A stretch of 64,000 nucleotides of DNA from Georgenia muralis (lineage in GTDB: Bacteria; Actinomycetota; Actinomycetes; Actinomycetales; Actinomycetaceae), in NCBI RefSeq assembly GCF_003814705.1, contig NZ_RKRA01000001.1, positions 2,976,001 to 3,040,000 on the forward strand, in the 5' to 3' direction. The translations under genes and the position numbers were made by a program. The first letter of the stretch is position 1. Every line of letters starts with the position of its first letter. The notes below the pieces were generated by a model. The model ran no database searches and was not told the DNA's origin. It was given only the letters and a program-made list of their open reading frames with translations. This document shows positions 43,278-51,614 of the stretch, in pieces.

Positions 43278-44540
43278 CTACGGGCCGATGGCGGCGGTGA
43301 GGACGGCGTCGACGACGGCGAAGAGCCCGAGCTGGGCGTTGTGGTTCGTCGTCACGACGACGACGATCCCGTCCACCGGCAGGCACGTGGCGACGGCGGC
43401 GAAGCCGGGGCCGAAGCTGAACGCGCCGACGGCCGGGGTCCCGCCCGGCGCCCGGAAGCGGGAGAAGCCCAGGCCGACGTCCCGCCGGGGCTGGAAGTCG
43501 GCCATCTCGGTGAGCGAGGTGCGCGAGACCACCTGGCCGCCGCACAGGAGCTGCCACCAGAGGGCGAGGGCGGGGGCGTCGCCCGCCATGTTGCCCGCCC
43601 CGGCCGAGGCGGTGACCTCCGACGCGGACGGCAGGAGGCCCCCGCCGAGGGCGAGAACCTCGACGGGTTCGATGCCGGCACCGAAGGGGAGGGCGAGCGG
43701 AGGTTGCGGCGACTCGTCGGGCTGGACGGCGAGCCGCTCGAGGCCAGGGTGGTCGAGGACACCGGCCCGCAGCGCCGCGGCCAGGCTCGTGCCGGTCACG
43801 TACTCCACGACCAGGCCGAGGAGGACGTAGTTCGTTGACGAGAAGGCCACCTGGCCGCCGGCCGGGCCGCGGCGGTCGGGCACGAGCTCGAGGATCTCTG
43901 CCGGTGTCCAGCGGCGCGCGCGGTCCTCGCGCAGGAGGATCGAGATCCCCGGCACGGCGAGATGGTCGGGGATGCCGCTGCGCATGCCGAGGAGTTCGCG
44001 GACGGTGGCGCCGTTGAGGTCGAACGGGATGTCGGAGGGGAGGTAGGCGGCGACGGGGGTGTCGAGGTCGACCAGGCCCTGTTCCACGAGCTGGAGCACC
44101 TGGGCGGCGACGAAGGTCTGCGAGACGGCACCGAGGTACATCATGTGGTCCGGCTCCAGCGCATTCGTTCCGTCAGCGGTGCCGGCGGCGCCGGCCCAGG
44201 TGCCGTTCGCGGCGTCGAGGACGACGGCAGTGAAGCCGCCGCGGTTGCCGCCCTCGCGGGTGGCGTCGTCGAGGATCCGCTGGAGCTCGTCGGCGGTGCC
44301 GGCGGGGAGCTTGCCAGGACGGACCTCGGCGAGCGCGGTGGTGGGGAATGGGGCCGGGAACACCGGCGCCGGGGAAGGTGGGACGGTCAAGGACGCGCTC
44401 TCCGACGGCGCCGGCCGGGGCTGGGCCGGGGCGGTGCAGGCGGTCAGCGGGGAAGCGGCGAGGAGCGCGGTCAGGATGCCGGCAAGGGCCACGCGCGGCG
44501 CCCGGCCGGCCGACGGTGCCGCTCCGGACCACCGGCCCAC
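43278..44540 (-). CDS. beta-lactamase-fold lipoprotein, catalytic residues lost
   Basis: The 420-residue product (GTG 44540) has a lipoprotein signal ending in LLAASPLTAC and then the same domain as its neighbour at 41776-43092, with matching stretches such as PFPTTALAEVRPGKLPA and LLCGGQVVSRTSLTEMA. The equivalent of SxxK reads GAVSQTFVAAQVL: both Ser and Lys are gone; the YxN position reads FSSTNYVLLG. It therefore lost more active-site residues than its paralogue. The start is uncertain: GTG 44492 (VALAGILTALL) is also possible. A tRNA gene lies just upstream on the other strand. Confidence 0.8.
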   Translation of the reverse strand: MGRWSGAAPSAGRAPRVALAGILTALLAASPLTACTAPAQPRPAPSESASLTVPPSPAPVFPAPFPTTALAEVRPGKLPAGTADELQRILDDATREGGNRGGFTAVVLDAANGTWAGAAGTADGTNALEPDHMMYLGAVSQTFVAAQVLQLVEQGLVDLDTPVAAYLPSDIPFDLNGATVRELLGMRSGIPDHLAVPGISILLREDRARRWTPAEILELVPDRRGPAGGQVAFSSTNYVLLGLVVEYVTGTSLAAALRAGVLDHPGLERLAVQPDESPQPPLALPFGAGIEPVEVLALGGGLLPSASEVTASAGAGNMAGDAPALALWWQLLCGGQVVSRTSLTEMADFQPRRDVGLGFSRFRAPGGTPAVGAFSFGPGFAAVATCLPVDGIVVVVTTNHNAQLGLFAVVDAVLTAAIGP

Positions 44541-44661
44541 GGGACCAGTGTCGCGCCGATCGCGGCGGGGGAGAAGGGGGGCGGATCGTTGACCTGGAGC
44601 AGATTCGGTGACCTGGGTAGGTCTGGGGTAATCTTCTCTTCGGCCCGCTGAGCGGGTCGGA

Positions 44662-44735
<74 letters not shown>

Positions 44736-44745
44736 CCGAGTGAGA

Positions 44746-44781
44746 TGGCCTCGGACTTGCGAACGTGCAGGTCCGGGGCCA
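44746..44781 (+). terminator. hairpin after tRNA-Pro
   Basis: TGGCCTCGGACTTGC and GTGCAGGTCCGGGGCCA can pair with small bulges around a GAAC loop, 10 bp after the tRNA. It is a likely tRNA terminator. Confidence 0.55.
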
Positions 44782-44963
44782 TATGCGTCTCCCGAGCAGG
44801 ACTGGTGACCGTGACCGAAAGGTTGCCAGTTTTGAGTCATGGGGCATTTATGGGGCATAAACCCCTCGCCCGAGGCCCGCAGTGGCCGCAGGTCCACGCC
44901 GAGCTGCGCTCGGTGGTCCGAGCAGGGCTGAGCGAGGTGGACGGCGCCGCGCACCTGAGGTGC

Positions 44964-45200
44964 ATGACGACCAACTCCACGCCTGGCGGCGGGCTTGAGC
45001 CGCTGATGAGCATCGACGCGCTCTCCGAGCTGCTCGGGGTACCGGTCAACACGATCAAGGACTGGCGCACCAAGGGTCAGGGACCGGTGGCCTACAAGAT
45101 CGGCAACCACCTGCGCTACGCCGCCGAGGACGTGCGGACCTGGTTGGAGCGTTGCCGCGAAGAGGCAGCCGGCGTCGCGCCGCCACCTGGACGGCGGTGA
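44964..45200 (+). CDS. excisionase-like helix-turn-helix protein
   Basis: The 78-residue protein (ATG 44964) has a single MerR/excisionase-type winged helix-turn-helix: MSIDALSELLGVPVNTIKDW, then GPVAYKIGNHLRYAAEDVRTWLE, the standard HTH_17 pattern. It lies 230 bp after tRNA-Pro and just before the broken integrase, the usual xis-int order of actinomycete integrative elements. A longer in-frame start exists upstream, but the conserved part begins here. Confidence 0.75.
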   Translation: MTTNSTPGGGLEPLMSIDALSELLGVPVNTIKDWRTKGQGPVAYKIGNHLRYAAEDVRTWLERCREEAAGVAPPPGRR

Positions 45201-45211
45201 CCGGCGATGGC

Positions 45212-45938
45212 ATGACCGCGCACGCCAATCGGCACCTACGGCGACCCGTACTACGAGGAGACCGACGGCGGCCGGCAGATCGCCGTCGTCAGGTTCCGCG
45301 ACTTCGACGGACGCACCCGCAAGATCAAAGCCGTCGGCCGGTCCAAGGCCGAGGCACTGCGCCGGCTCAAGAAGAAGATCGCCAATCACGAGGCGGCCAG
45401 CGTCGGCGAGGAGGACCTCACCGCGGACTCGCTGTTCGTCGAGCTCGCCGACGCGTGGCTCCAGTCGCTCGACGACACCAAGCGGCTCGCCCCCAGCACC
45501 CGCTACCGATACGAGCGTGACCTGCGCACCCTCGTGCTCCCGGCATTCGAGAACTACGCACTGCGCGAGATCACCGTTCGCAAGGTCGACCGACTGCTCA
45601 AGCAGCTTCATGAGCGCAGCTATGACCGCGCCCAGAAGGCGAAAGTGGTCCTGAACCTCGCGTTCAAGCTTGCTGTGCGCTGGGAGGTGCTCGACCGCAA
45701 CCCGGTCACGGGCGTCGACACCCTGCGCCGACCACCTCGGGAGGCCCAAGCGCTGACGCTCGAGACCGTCAGACTCGTCCGCAGCCGGGTGGCAGAGTGG
45801 CGGCAGGGCGCGGACGGCAAGCCCGGACCGAGGCCCGACGGCCAGATCCTCGCAATCATCGAGACAATGCTCGGCACCTTGGCCCGCATCGATGACATTC
45901 ACTTGACTACGGTGCGATACCCGGACCCGGGGCGCTGA
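45212..45938 (+). pseudogene. tyrosine integrase, frameshifted and truncated
   Basis: The frame reads IGTYGDPYYEETDGGRQIAV then RFRDFDGRTRKIKAVGRSKA, the N-terminal arm-binding domain of phage-type integrases. A SAM-like core-binding domain follows (LAPSTRYRYERDLRTLVLPAFE), then the start of the catalytic domain (ALTLETVRLVRSRVAEW, GQILAIIETMLGTLARI). The expected start ATG 45212 (MTA) is one base out of phase with this frame, so a single-base insertion near 45220 is inferred. Similarity stops at about 45895, where the catalytic Arg region should begin, and an early stop follows. The catalytic Arg-His-Tyr half is missing, so it is inactive. Confidence 0.8.
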
Positions 45939-46490
45939 CGACGCTCTGACGTCCCTTATCCTGCTGCTCCTTCTTCCATGCTACGAGCCAGCAGGCGCTC
46001 GCCCGCGTGGGCGACGGCAACCACGGCCACCTGGCGTCGTCCTTCAGCCACGCCGTAAGTGCAGCCCCGAGCAGTCGGCCGTCCACAGCTGCTCCGTGCG
46101 GCGCCAGCGGGTCAGCCTCTCGACCGCGCGGTGGACCTCAGGCAGCTGCCGGTGCAACACGGGTGGATCGAGAGGTTTGCCGTGTGCCAGCTCTCTCTTC
46201 CTGGTGACTCGCTTCTACCCGGAGATATGCGCAGGGCGGAAGCCCGTCAACAGCCGAAGCTGGCGATGGTGGCAAAGATCAGGCCGCCTCGAAACGAGCC
46301 AGCTCGCCGTCGATTGGAAACTGGCAAGTTCTGGCCATGGCACCTTCGTGCCATTCAACCCTTGCGTTGCCGCGGTTAGCAATCAGTACCGTCCAGTTGT
46401 CCCTAGTACTTATCAACTCTCTATGACATTGATGGGGGACTCCGGCGGTAGCGCCCGTTGCCGCATGCTGACGATTTGAGGAGAACGACG
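45939..46490. other. 552-bp stretch without a recognisable gene
   Basis: The GC content is visibly lower than in the core genome near 46150-46490. Short open frames exist, but none has a ribosome binding site or a family I recognise. It is probably decayed mobile DNA between the broken integrase and the secreted-protein pair. The last 60 bp contain the promoter and leader of the next gene. Confidence 0.5.
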
Positions 46491-47198
46491 ATGCGAAAAC
46501 TTATGAGGCTGGGTGTCAGCGTCGTGGCAGCTGCCGCCACGCTGGGATTGCTGGCACCTGCCGCATCGGCTGATGAAGCTGTGTCGATTTCTGCCGCGGA
46601 GGAAGCGGCGAGCCGGGCGTTCATGACCGAGTTCGGGGTGCCTGCCGATACACAGGATGAGCTCCTCGCCTCTCTCAAGGAGGGCGACCTGGGTCTCGCG
46701 AACGACCCAGACGCGGGTCCTGTCTCGGTGGAGACAGAGGTCCGAGACGGTTCAACGTTCGAGATCTCGAGGTACTTCGACGGATCCATCGAGGTGACCG
46801 AGCGAGAGATTCCTACGGCCGCCGAGCCTGGAGTTATCACTCCCTATGCGGTGACTGGGTGTTCGGTCAGCGGCGGGAGCGGCTATTCCAACTACACGGG
46901 GTGCAAGATCCACTACCGCACCCACGTGTTCTCGTACGGCTTCTATGCGAACTTCACGCTGGTGCAGGGCTACTACAACGACCAGATCACCCGCGCCTAC
47001 AGCCAGTTCCAGGAATACGCTGTGGGGCACACCAGGGACTCCTGGAGCCTCAGGGTATTGAAGGCGACGGAGACCTCGAGCGGCCCGGCGCATGCAGAGC
47101 TGGCGATCCAGTACACCATCTACCCAGGCATCGGGCAGGTTGCGAAGGGGGTACGTCTTAAGGTGGGGAGCAACACCTACTGGCAGGAGAACTCGTGA
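46491..47198 (+). CDS. secreted protein of unknown function
   Basis: The 235-residue protein starts at ATG 46491 behind GAGGAGAACGACG. It has a clear Sec signal peptide (MRKLMRLGVSVVAAAATLGLLAP, cleavage near ASA). A variable pro-like region of about 90 residues with many acidic residues follows, then a compact C-terminal domain of about 110 residues that starts VTGCSVSGGSGYSNYTGCKIHYR and is rich in Tyr, Phe, Ser and Thr with two cysteines eleven residues apart. I do not recognise the family. Codon use is less GC-biased than in the core genes. It overlaps a small membrane protein gene, and the pair looks like an imported cassette. Confidence 0.75.
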   Translation: MRKLMRLGVSVVAAAATLGLLAPAASADEAVSISAAEEAASRAFMTEFGVPADTQDELLASLKEGDLGLANDPDAGPVSVETEVRDGSTFEISRYFDGSIEVTEREIPTAAEPGVITPYAVTGCSVSGGSGYSNYTGCKIHYRTHVFSYGFYANFTLVQGYYNDQITRAYSQFQEYAVGHTRDSWSLRVLKATETSSGPAHAELAIQYTIYPGIGQVAKGVRLKVGSNTYWQENS

Positions 47199-47431
47199 CA
47201 GACCTTGTCGGACCCGCGTACGACTTCCTCTGGAGCGTCTTGGCCCTCGTGGCGATCGCCCTGCTCGTCGTGGCGCTGACCCGCTGGTTCAAGGCCCATC
47301 CCGCGGGAGCGCTAGCGATCGTGCAGGTCGTCGCGATCGTGGTCCTTCCGATCATCGGCCCAACTGCCTACTTGCTCGCCACGTCTGATGCTCGCCCGCG
47401 GCATCAGGGTGAGATGGGTGCCCAGGGGTAG
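47195..47431 (+). CDS. small two-span membrane protein, PLDc_N-like
   Basis: The 78-residue protein (GTG 47195, overlapping the preceding stop by four bases) has two membrane helices: FLWSVLALVAIALLVVALT and LAIVQVVAIVVLPIIGPTAYLLA. The second ends in the LPIIGPTAYLL pattern of the phospholipase D/nuclease N-terminal (PLDc_N) domain, found in small membrane proteins next to export or immunity genes. Coupled translation with the secreted protein suggests a paired function such as processing or self-protection; this is inference. Confidence 0.65.
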   Translation: MTDLVGPAYDFLWSVLALVAIALLVVALTRWFKAHPAGALAIVQVVAIVVLPIIGPTAYLLATSDARPRHQGEMGAQG

Positions 47432-47544
47432 GCCGTTTCGGCTCTGACCTGAGTCCTGCGTTCCGCAGCTGATCGGGGTTCTGGGACACGGTTCGGGGTG
47501 AAGGTGCAGGTGAGCCGGTTTCGGCCTGCTGCAACGGTCCAGTA

Positions 47545-49374
47545 CCCCTAGTGACACGAATTGGGCGTGTCGAGCAACACGCGTGCGCAAATCGGCCGCT
47601 ACTGTGGTGACATGTTCATGCGGACGTCGTCGCGGCGGAACAAGGACGGCTCGGTGGTGCGCTACCTCCAGCTCGCGCACAACGAGTGGGACCCGGGCAC
47701 GAAGTCGGCGAAGATGCGGGTGCTGTACAACTTCGGCCGCACCGACCAGGTCGACCGGGCCGCGATCGAGCGGCTGATCGCCTCGTTGACCAAGACCTTG
47801 GACCCCGACCCGGTCGCGGCGCAGGGTGGTGACGGGCCGGCCGGGCTGGCGTTCGAGTCCTCCCGGCCGCTGGGCGGGGCGTGGGTGCTGGACCACCTGT
47901 GGTCCCAGCTCGGCATCGGCAAGGCGATGGGGAAGCTGCTCGCGGGCGGGCGGCGGGAGCCCGTGACGGAGCGGGTGTGCTTCGCGCTGGTGGCCAACCG
48001 GGCGCTGGCGCCGTCCTCCAAGCTCGCCGCCGCGTCCTGGGTCGGGGCCGACGTCCACATCCCCGGCCTGCCCGAGGTTTCCGACGACGCGTGCTACCGG
48101 GCCATGGACTGGCTGCTCTCGGTCGAGGACACCCTGGCCAAGACGGTGTACGACAACGTCGCGGACCTGCTCAACCTCGAGGTCGACCTGCTCTTCTTCG
48201 ACACCACCTCCATCTACTTCGAGACCGAGAGCGCCGACGAACCGGTGTGGCGCGACCAGACCGGCCAGCGCCTGGACGAGGACGCCGGCGCGGAGACGGC
48301 GCCGGCGGGGGCGGTGAAGGCGACGGGGTTCCGCACGTACGGCAAGTCCAAGGACCACCGCGAGGACCTGCCCCAGGTCGTCATCGGGATGGCCGTGACC
48401 CGCACCGGGATCCCGGTGCGGGTGTGGTCCTGGCCGGGCAACACCGCCGACTCGGCGCTGATCCGCCAGGTCAAGGACGACATGGCCCAGTGGAACCTCG
48501 GCAAGGTCGTCTGGGTCGCCGACCGCGGGTTCACCTCAGCGGAGAACCGCCGCTACCTCCAACGCGCCGGCGGCGGGTACATCCTGGGCGAGAAGCTGCG
48601 CTCCGGGTCGGCCGAGGCCACCGCAGCCCTGTCCCGCCAGGGCCGGTACCAGGAGGTCACCGGCAACCTGCGCGTCAAGGAGGTCCGCCTGGGCGACGGG
48701 GACCGGTTCGTCATCGCCCACAACCCCGACCAGGCCGTCCGCGACGCCGCGATCCGCGCCGAGCTGGTCGCCCGCCTTCAGGAGATGATCGCCGGCACCG
48801 ACAAACTCTCCGTGACCAAGCGCGCGCAGCTGCGCGGGGTCATCTCGACCAAACCGGGCCTGAACCGCTACCTGCGCGTGAGCGCCGGCGGGCTGCTGCG
48901 GGTCGACCGGGCCGCGATCACCGCCGAGGCCAAGCTGGACGGGAAGTACCTGCTACGCACCAACGAGCCCACCCTGTCCGCCGAGGACCTCGCCCTGGGC
49001 TACAAGCAGCTCCTCGAGGTCGAGCGCGGCTGGCGCGACATGAAGCAGATCCTCAACCTGCGCCCGGTCCACCACCGCCTCGAGGACTGCATCCGCGCCC
49101 ACGTCATCCTGTGCTGGCTCGCCCTACTCCTGATCCGCATCATCGAGACCACCACCACCCAGACCTGGACAGGCGTCCGCGCCGAGATGCAGCGCCTGCA
49201 CCTCGGGCAGTTCACCGGCCCGGCCGGCACCTACCGTCAGACCACCACCCCCACCACCGCCCAGCGGCAGATCCTCACCGCCCTGCAGGTCCCCACACCC
49301 CCACGGATCCTGGACCTGACCACGCCCTGAGCCCACCAGGGCCCACCCCGACGAGGCCGCCCCCTAGTGACACG
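47545..49374 (+). mobile_element. IS1634-family insertion sequence (first)
   Basis: One intact transposase fills the element. CCCCTAGTGACACG occurs in direct orientation at 47545-47558 and 49361-49374; both copies continue into partly palindromic sequence (GACACG...CGTGTC on the left, GTGACACGCCATGTCAC on the right). These may be target duplications or terminal repeats; the exact ends are not settled. It lies directly after the secreted-protein pair. Confidence 0.6.
47612..49330 (+). CDS. IS1634-type transposase (IS4 superfamily)
   Basis: The 572-residue protein is a full-length DDE transposase. Visible catalytic segments are LLFFDTTSIYFETE (first Asp), VVWVADRGFTSAENRRYL (second Asp) and the C-terminal LLEVERGWRDMKQILNLRPVHH (Glu, with the YREK-like region) followed by RAHVILCWLALLLIR. 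ATG 47612 (MFMRTSSRRNKDG) was chosen over upstream TTG 47561, which falls in the left end. No frameshift is seen. Confidence 0.92.
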   Translation: MFMRTSSRRNKDGSVVRYLQLAHNEWDPGTKSAKMRVLYNFGRTDQVDRAAIERLIASLTKTLDPDPVAAQGGDGPAGLAFESSRPLGGAWVLDHLWSQLGIGKAMGKLLAGGRREPVTERVCFALVANRALAPSSKLAAASWVGADVHIPGLPEVSDDACYRAMDWLLSVEDTLAKTVYDNVADLLNLEVDLLFFDTTSIYFETESADEPVWRDQTGQRLDEDAGAETAPAGAVKATGFRTYGKSKDHREDLPQVVIGMAVTRTGIPVRVWSWPGNTADSALIRQVKDDMAQWNLGKVVWVADRGFTSAENRRYLQRAGGGYILGEKLRSGSAEATAALSRQGRYQEVTGNLRVKEVRLGDGDRFVIAHNPDQAVRDAAIRAELVARLQEMIAGTDKLSVTKRAQLRGVISTKPGLNRYLRVSAGGLLRVDRAAITAEAKLDGKYLLRTNEPTLSAEDLALGYKQLLEVERGWRDMKQILNLRPVHHRLEDCIRAHVILCWLALLLIRIIETTTTQTWTGVRAEMQRLHLGQFTGPAGTYRQTTTPTTAQRQILTALQVPTPPRILDLTTP

Positions 49375-49458
49375 CCATGTCACCGCTCAACCATCCAAAC
49401 CCGCAGGTCAGACCCCACAACCGGCCACCTAGCACTCACCTCAGCTGCGGAACCCAGG

Positions 49459-49490
49459 TGAGTGCGTCAGCAAGGTCCAGTCCCGTCTGT
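49459..49490 (+). repeat. left copy of a 32-bp target duplication
   Basis: TGAGTGCGTCAGCAAGGTCC plus AGTCCCGTCTGT is repeated exactly at 51279-51310, on the other side of the second IS1634-type element. With the preceding CAGG, which equals the element's own end, the identity is 36 bp. It is the left target duplicate. Confidence 0.9.
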
Positions 49491-51278
49491 CCTGAGTTTG
49501 GTCACCGCGTCGCGCTGCGGGATCGCGTAGTTCGTTGACCTGCGGTGATGGGAGCGTGGGAGGCGGTTCTGAGGCACTAATTGGTGCTCTACCGTGGGGT
49601 TTGTGGCGTGGATCCGGCGGGTGCGGACGGCCTCGGGGGCGACGGCCGTGCAGATCGCTGAGTCCGTTGGGGGTCGTCGGCGGATCGTCGTGCACGTCGG
49701 GTCGGCGCATACCGAGGCCGAGCTCGGGCTGCTCGTCGAGCGGGCGCGGGAGCTGCTGGACGACCCGGGCCAGGACCAGCTCGACCTCGGCCTCGAGCCG
49801 GCGGCGCCCAGAACGACGCTGATCGGCCGGCCCGGAGTGGCGGCTCTCTTCGGCGAGCCGGGCTCCCCGGTACAGGAGCGGCGGGGACCGGTCGCACCGC
49901 CCCGGGTGGTGGCGACCTCCTCTCGGGTGCTCTACGACGCACTCGCCGCGGTGTTCACCGATCTGGGGTTCGACGCCCTGGGCGATGAGGTGTTCCGGGA
50001 CCTGGTGATCGCCCGGATCGTGGAGCCGACCTCGATCCTGGACACCGCCCGGGTGCTGACCGACCTCGGCGTGAGGCCGGCGAGTGAGAAGACGATGCGC
50101 CGCACCCTGGCCCGGGCCGCGGCCGGCGAGGGGCCCGGCGCCTACCGGGACAAGGTCGCCGCGTTGTGCTTCACCCACGCGGTGACCAGCGGTGACGTCT
50201 CGCTGTGCTTGTACGACGTGACGACGTTGTACTTCGAGGCGGAGAAGGAGGACGACCTGCGCAAGGTCGGCTACTCCAAGGAACGCCGCGTCGACCCGCA
50301 GATCGTCGTCGGCCTGCTCGTCGACCGGCACGGGTTCCCGCTCGAGATCGGCTGCTACGAGGGCAACCAGGCCGAGACCGCCACGATCGTGCCGATCGTC
50401 AAGCAGTTCCAGGACCGGCACGGCGTCGAGGACATGGTCGTCGTCGCCGACGCCGGGATGCTCTCGGCGGGCAACCTGGCCGCTCTGGAGGAGGCGAACC
50501 TGCGCTTCATCGTCGGCTCCCGGGTGACCAAGGCACCGCTGGACCTGGCCTCGCACTTCCGCTGGCACGGGGACGCGTTCACCGACGCCCAGGTCATCGA
50601 CACCCTCACGCCCCGGACCGGGCGGCACCGCAGCGAGAACAACGAAGCGGTCAAGGTCGAGCCGATCTGGGACCGTGACCGCCACCCTGGGTCGTGGCGG
50701 GCGGTCTGGGCCTACTCGGCCAAGCGGGCGGCGCGGGACGGGAAGACGTTGACGTTGCAGGAGAACCGGGCCCGCGCGGTCATCGCCGGGGAGAAGGCCA
50801 CCCGGACCCCGCGGTTCGTCAAGACCACCGGTGACGCGCGCAGCCTGGACGAGGCCGCCCTCGCCAGGGCGCGGCGCCTGGTCGGGCTCAAGGGCTACGT
50901 CACGAACATCCCCGCCCGGCTGATGCCCGCGGGTGAGGTCATCGGGTCGTACCACGAGCTCTGGCACGTCGAGCAGTCGTTTCGGATGTCCAAGACCGAT
51001 CTGGCCGCCCGGCCCATGTTCGTTCGAACCCGGGACGCGATCGAGGCCCACCTGACCATCGTGTTCACCGCACTGGCCGTCTCCCGCGAGGTCCAGGCCC
51101 GCTCTGGGCTCGCGATCCGCAACGTCATCCGCCAGCTCCGGCCGCTGCGCTCAGCGACCATCACGGCCAACGGCGCCACCCAAACCATCCCGCCGCACAT
51201 CGACCCCGACCGACGGACCATCATCGACGCCCTCACGACCGGGAAAACTCAGGCACTAAGCGAATGACCGAACTCAGG
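49491..51278 (+). mobile_element. IS1634-family insertion sequence (second) with long target duplication
   Basis: Terminal inverted repeats are CCTGAGTTTGGTCA at 49491-49504 and, on the opposite strand, CCTGAGTTCGGTCA ending at 51278 (13 of 14 match). The 1788-bp element holds one intact transposase and is flanked by a perfect 32-bp direct repeat. Very long and variable target duplications are a documented habit of IS1549/IS1634 elements. It entered one arm of a hairpin upstream of the amino-acid transporter operon. Confidence 0.88.
49594..51267 (+). CDS. IS1634 family transposase
   Basis: The 557-residue protein has the IS1634/IS1549 transposase pattern: LCLYDVTTLYFEAEKEDDLR (first Asp), RRVDPQIVVGLLVDRHGFPLE, MVVVADAGMLSAGNLAALEE (second Asp), and YHELWHVEQSFRMSKTDL (Glu) before RPMFVRTRDAIEAHLTIVFTALAVSR. 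GTG 49594 is the longest sensible start; GTG 49603 is possible. It is not closely related to the transposase at 47612-49330, so two independent insertions are involved. No inactivating change is visible. Confidence 0.93.
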   Translation: MGFVAWIRRVRTASGATAVQIAESVGGRRRIVVHVGSAHTEAELGLLVERARELLDDPGQDQLDLGLEPAAPRTTLIGRPGVAALFGEPGSPVQERRGPVAPPRVVATSSRVLYDALAAVFTDLGFDALGDEVFRDLVIARIVEPTSILDTARVLTDLGVRPASEKTMRRTLARAAAGEGPGAYRDKVAALCFTHAVTSGDVSLCLYDVTTLYFEAEKEDDLRKVGYSKERRVDPQIVVGLLVDRHGFPLEIGCYEGNQAETATIVPIVKQFQDRHGVEDMVVVADAGMLSAGNLAALEEANLRFIVGSRVTKAPLDLASHFRWHGDAFTDAQVIDTLTPRTGRHRSENNEAVKVEPIWDRDRHPGSWRAVWAYSAKRAARDGKTLTLQENRARAVIAGEKATRTPRFVKTTGDARSLDEAALARARRLVGLKGYVTNIPARLMPAGEVIGSYHELWHVEQSFRMSKTDLAARPMFVRTRDAIEAHLTIVFTALAVSREVQARSGLAIRNVIRQLRPLRSATITANGATQTIPPHIDPDRRTIIDALTTGKTQALSE

Positions 51279-51291
51279 TGAGTGCGTCAGC

Positions 51292-51322
51292 AAGGTCCAG
51301 TCCCGTCTGTGGACTGGACCTT
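51292..51322 (+). terminator. hairpin at the IS insertion point
   Basis: AAGGTCCAGTCC (51292-51303) pairs perfectly with GGACTGGACCTT (51311-51322) around a 7-nt loop. The second IS1634 target duplication ends exactly at the base of the right arm, so only this copy is a complete hairpin; the left duplicate has one arm only. It probably ended an upstream transcript in the original locus. Confidence 0.7.
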
Positions 51323-51391
51323 CCCCTGTGATGGGGGTGAAGATCGGTCGAATGCCGTGCCAGCAGGTCATTCGCAGATCCTGAGACGATT

Positions 51392-51420
51392 TTGGGCAGC
51401 CCAGACCGCCGGGCTAGAGT
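51392..51420 (+). promoter_or_regulatory. promoter of the Cys-Cys leader peptide and ABC operon
   Basis: TTGGGC (51392-51397) and TAGAGT (51415-51420) are separated by exactly 17 bp. The -10 box ends seven bases before ATG 51428, so transcription is expected to start at that ATG, giving a leaderless small reading frame. Confidence 0.6.
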
Positions 51421-51427
51421 CGTCGCC

Positions 51428-51454
51428 ATGGCCGTGCTCCGTCTGTGTTGTTGA
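51428..51454 (+). CDS. leaderless cysteine leader peptide MAVLRLCC
   Basis: This eight-codon frame ends in two consecutive Cys codons (TGT TGT) followed by TGA. It begins seven bases after a good -10 box and lies 160 bp before the solute-binding protein of a putative cystine transporter. Short leaderless reading frames ending in several cysteines are known in mycobacteria as cysteine-responsive attenuators of sulfur-related operons. Ribosome stalling at the Cys codons when cysteine is scarce would change folding of the leader, which contains hairpins such as GAGCG/CGCTC at 51454-51467 and GTCGAA-CGT-TTCGAC at 51541-51555. Confidence 0.6.
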   Translation: MAVLRLCC

Positions 51455-51614
51455 GCGATCCCGCTCCGACCTGCCACGACCCCGCGATGCGCCGACCGCG
51501 CCGCACGGACCCCTCGAGGCTCACACCCGAGAAGAGCGCCGTCGAACGTTTCGACCGTCGGCGGAATCCACCCAGAACGGGCCGATCGGTCCGTCCTACA
51601 GAGGAGAAGGACGT

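Noticed and set aside
45152-45520. A 122-codon frame overlapping the integrase
   Set aside because: It is the out-of-phase reading of the integrase DNA, rich in Arg and Pro; only its first codons (from ATG 45212) may represent the original integrase start.
47545-49374. CCCCTAGTGACACG direct repeats as a proven 14-bp target duplication of the first IS1634-type element
   Set aside because: Taking them as target duplicates leaves no inverted repeats at the inner ends, and the surrounding palindromes allow another reading; the ends are left open.
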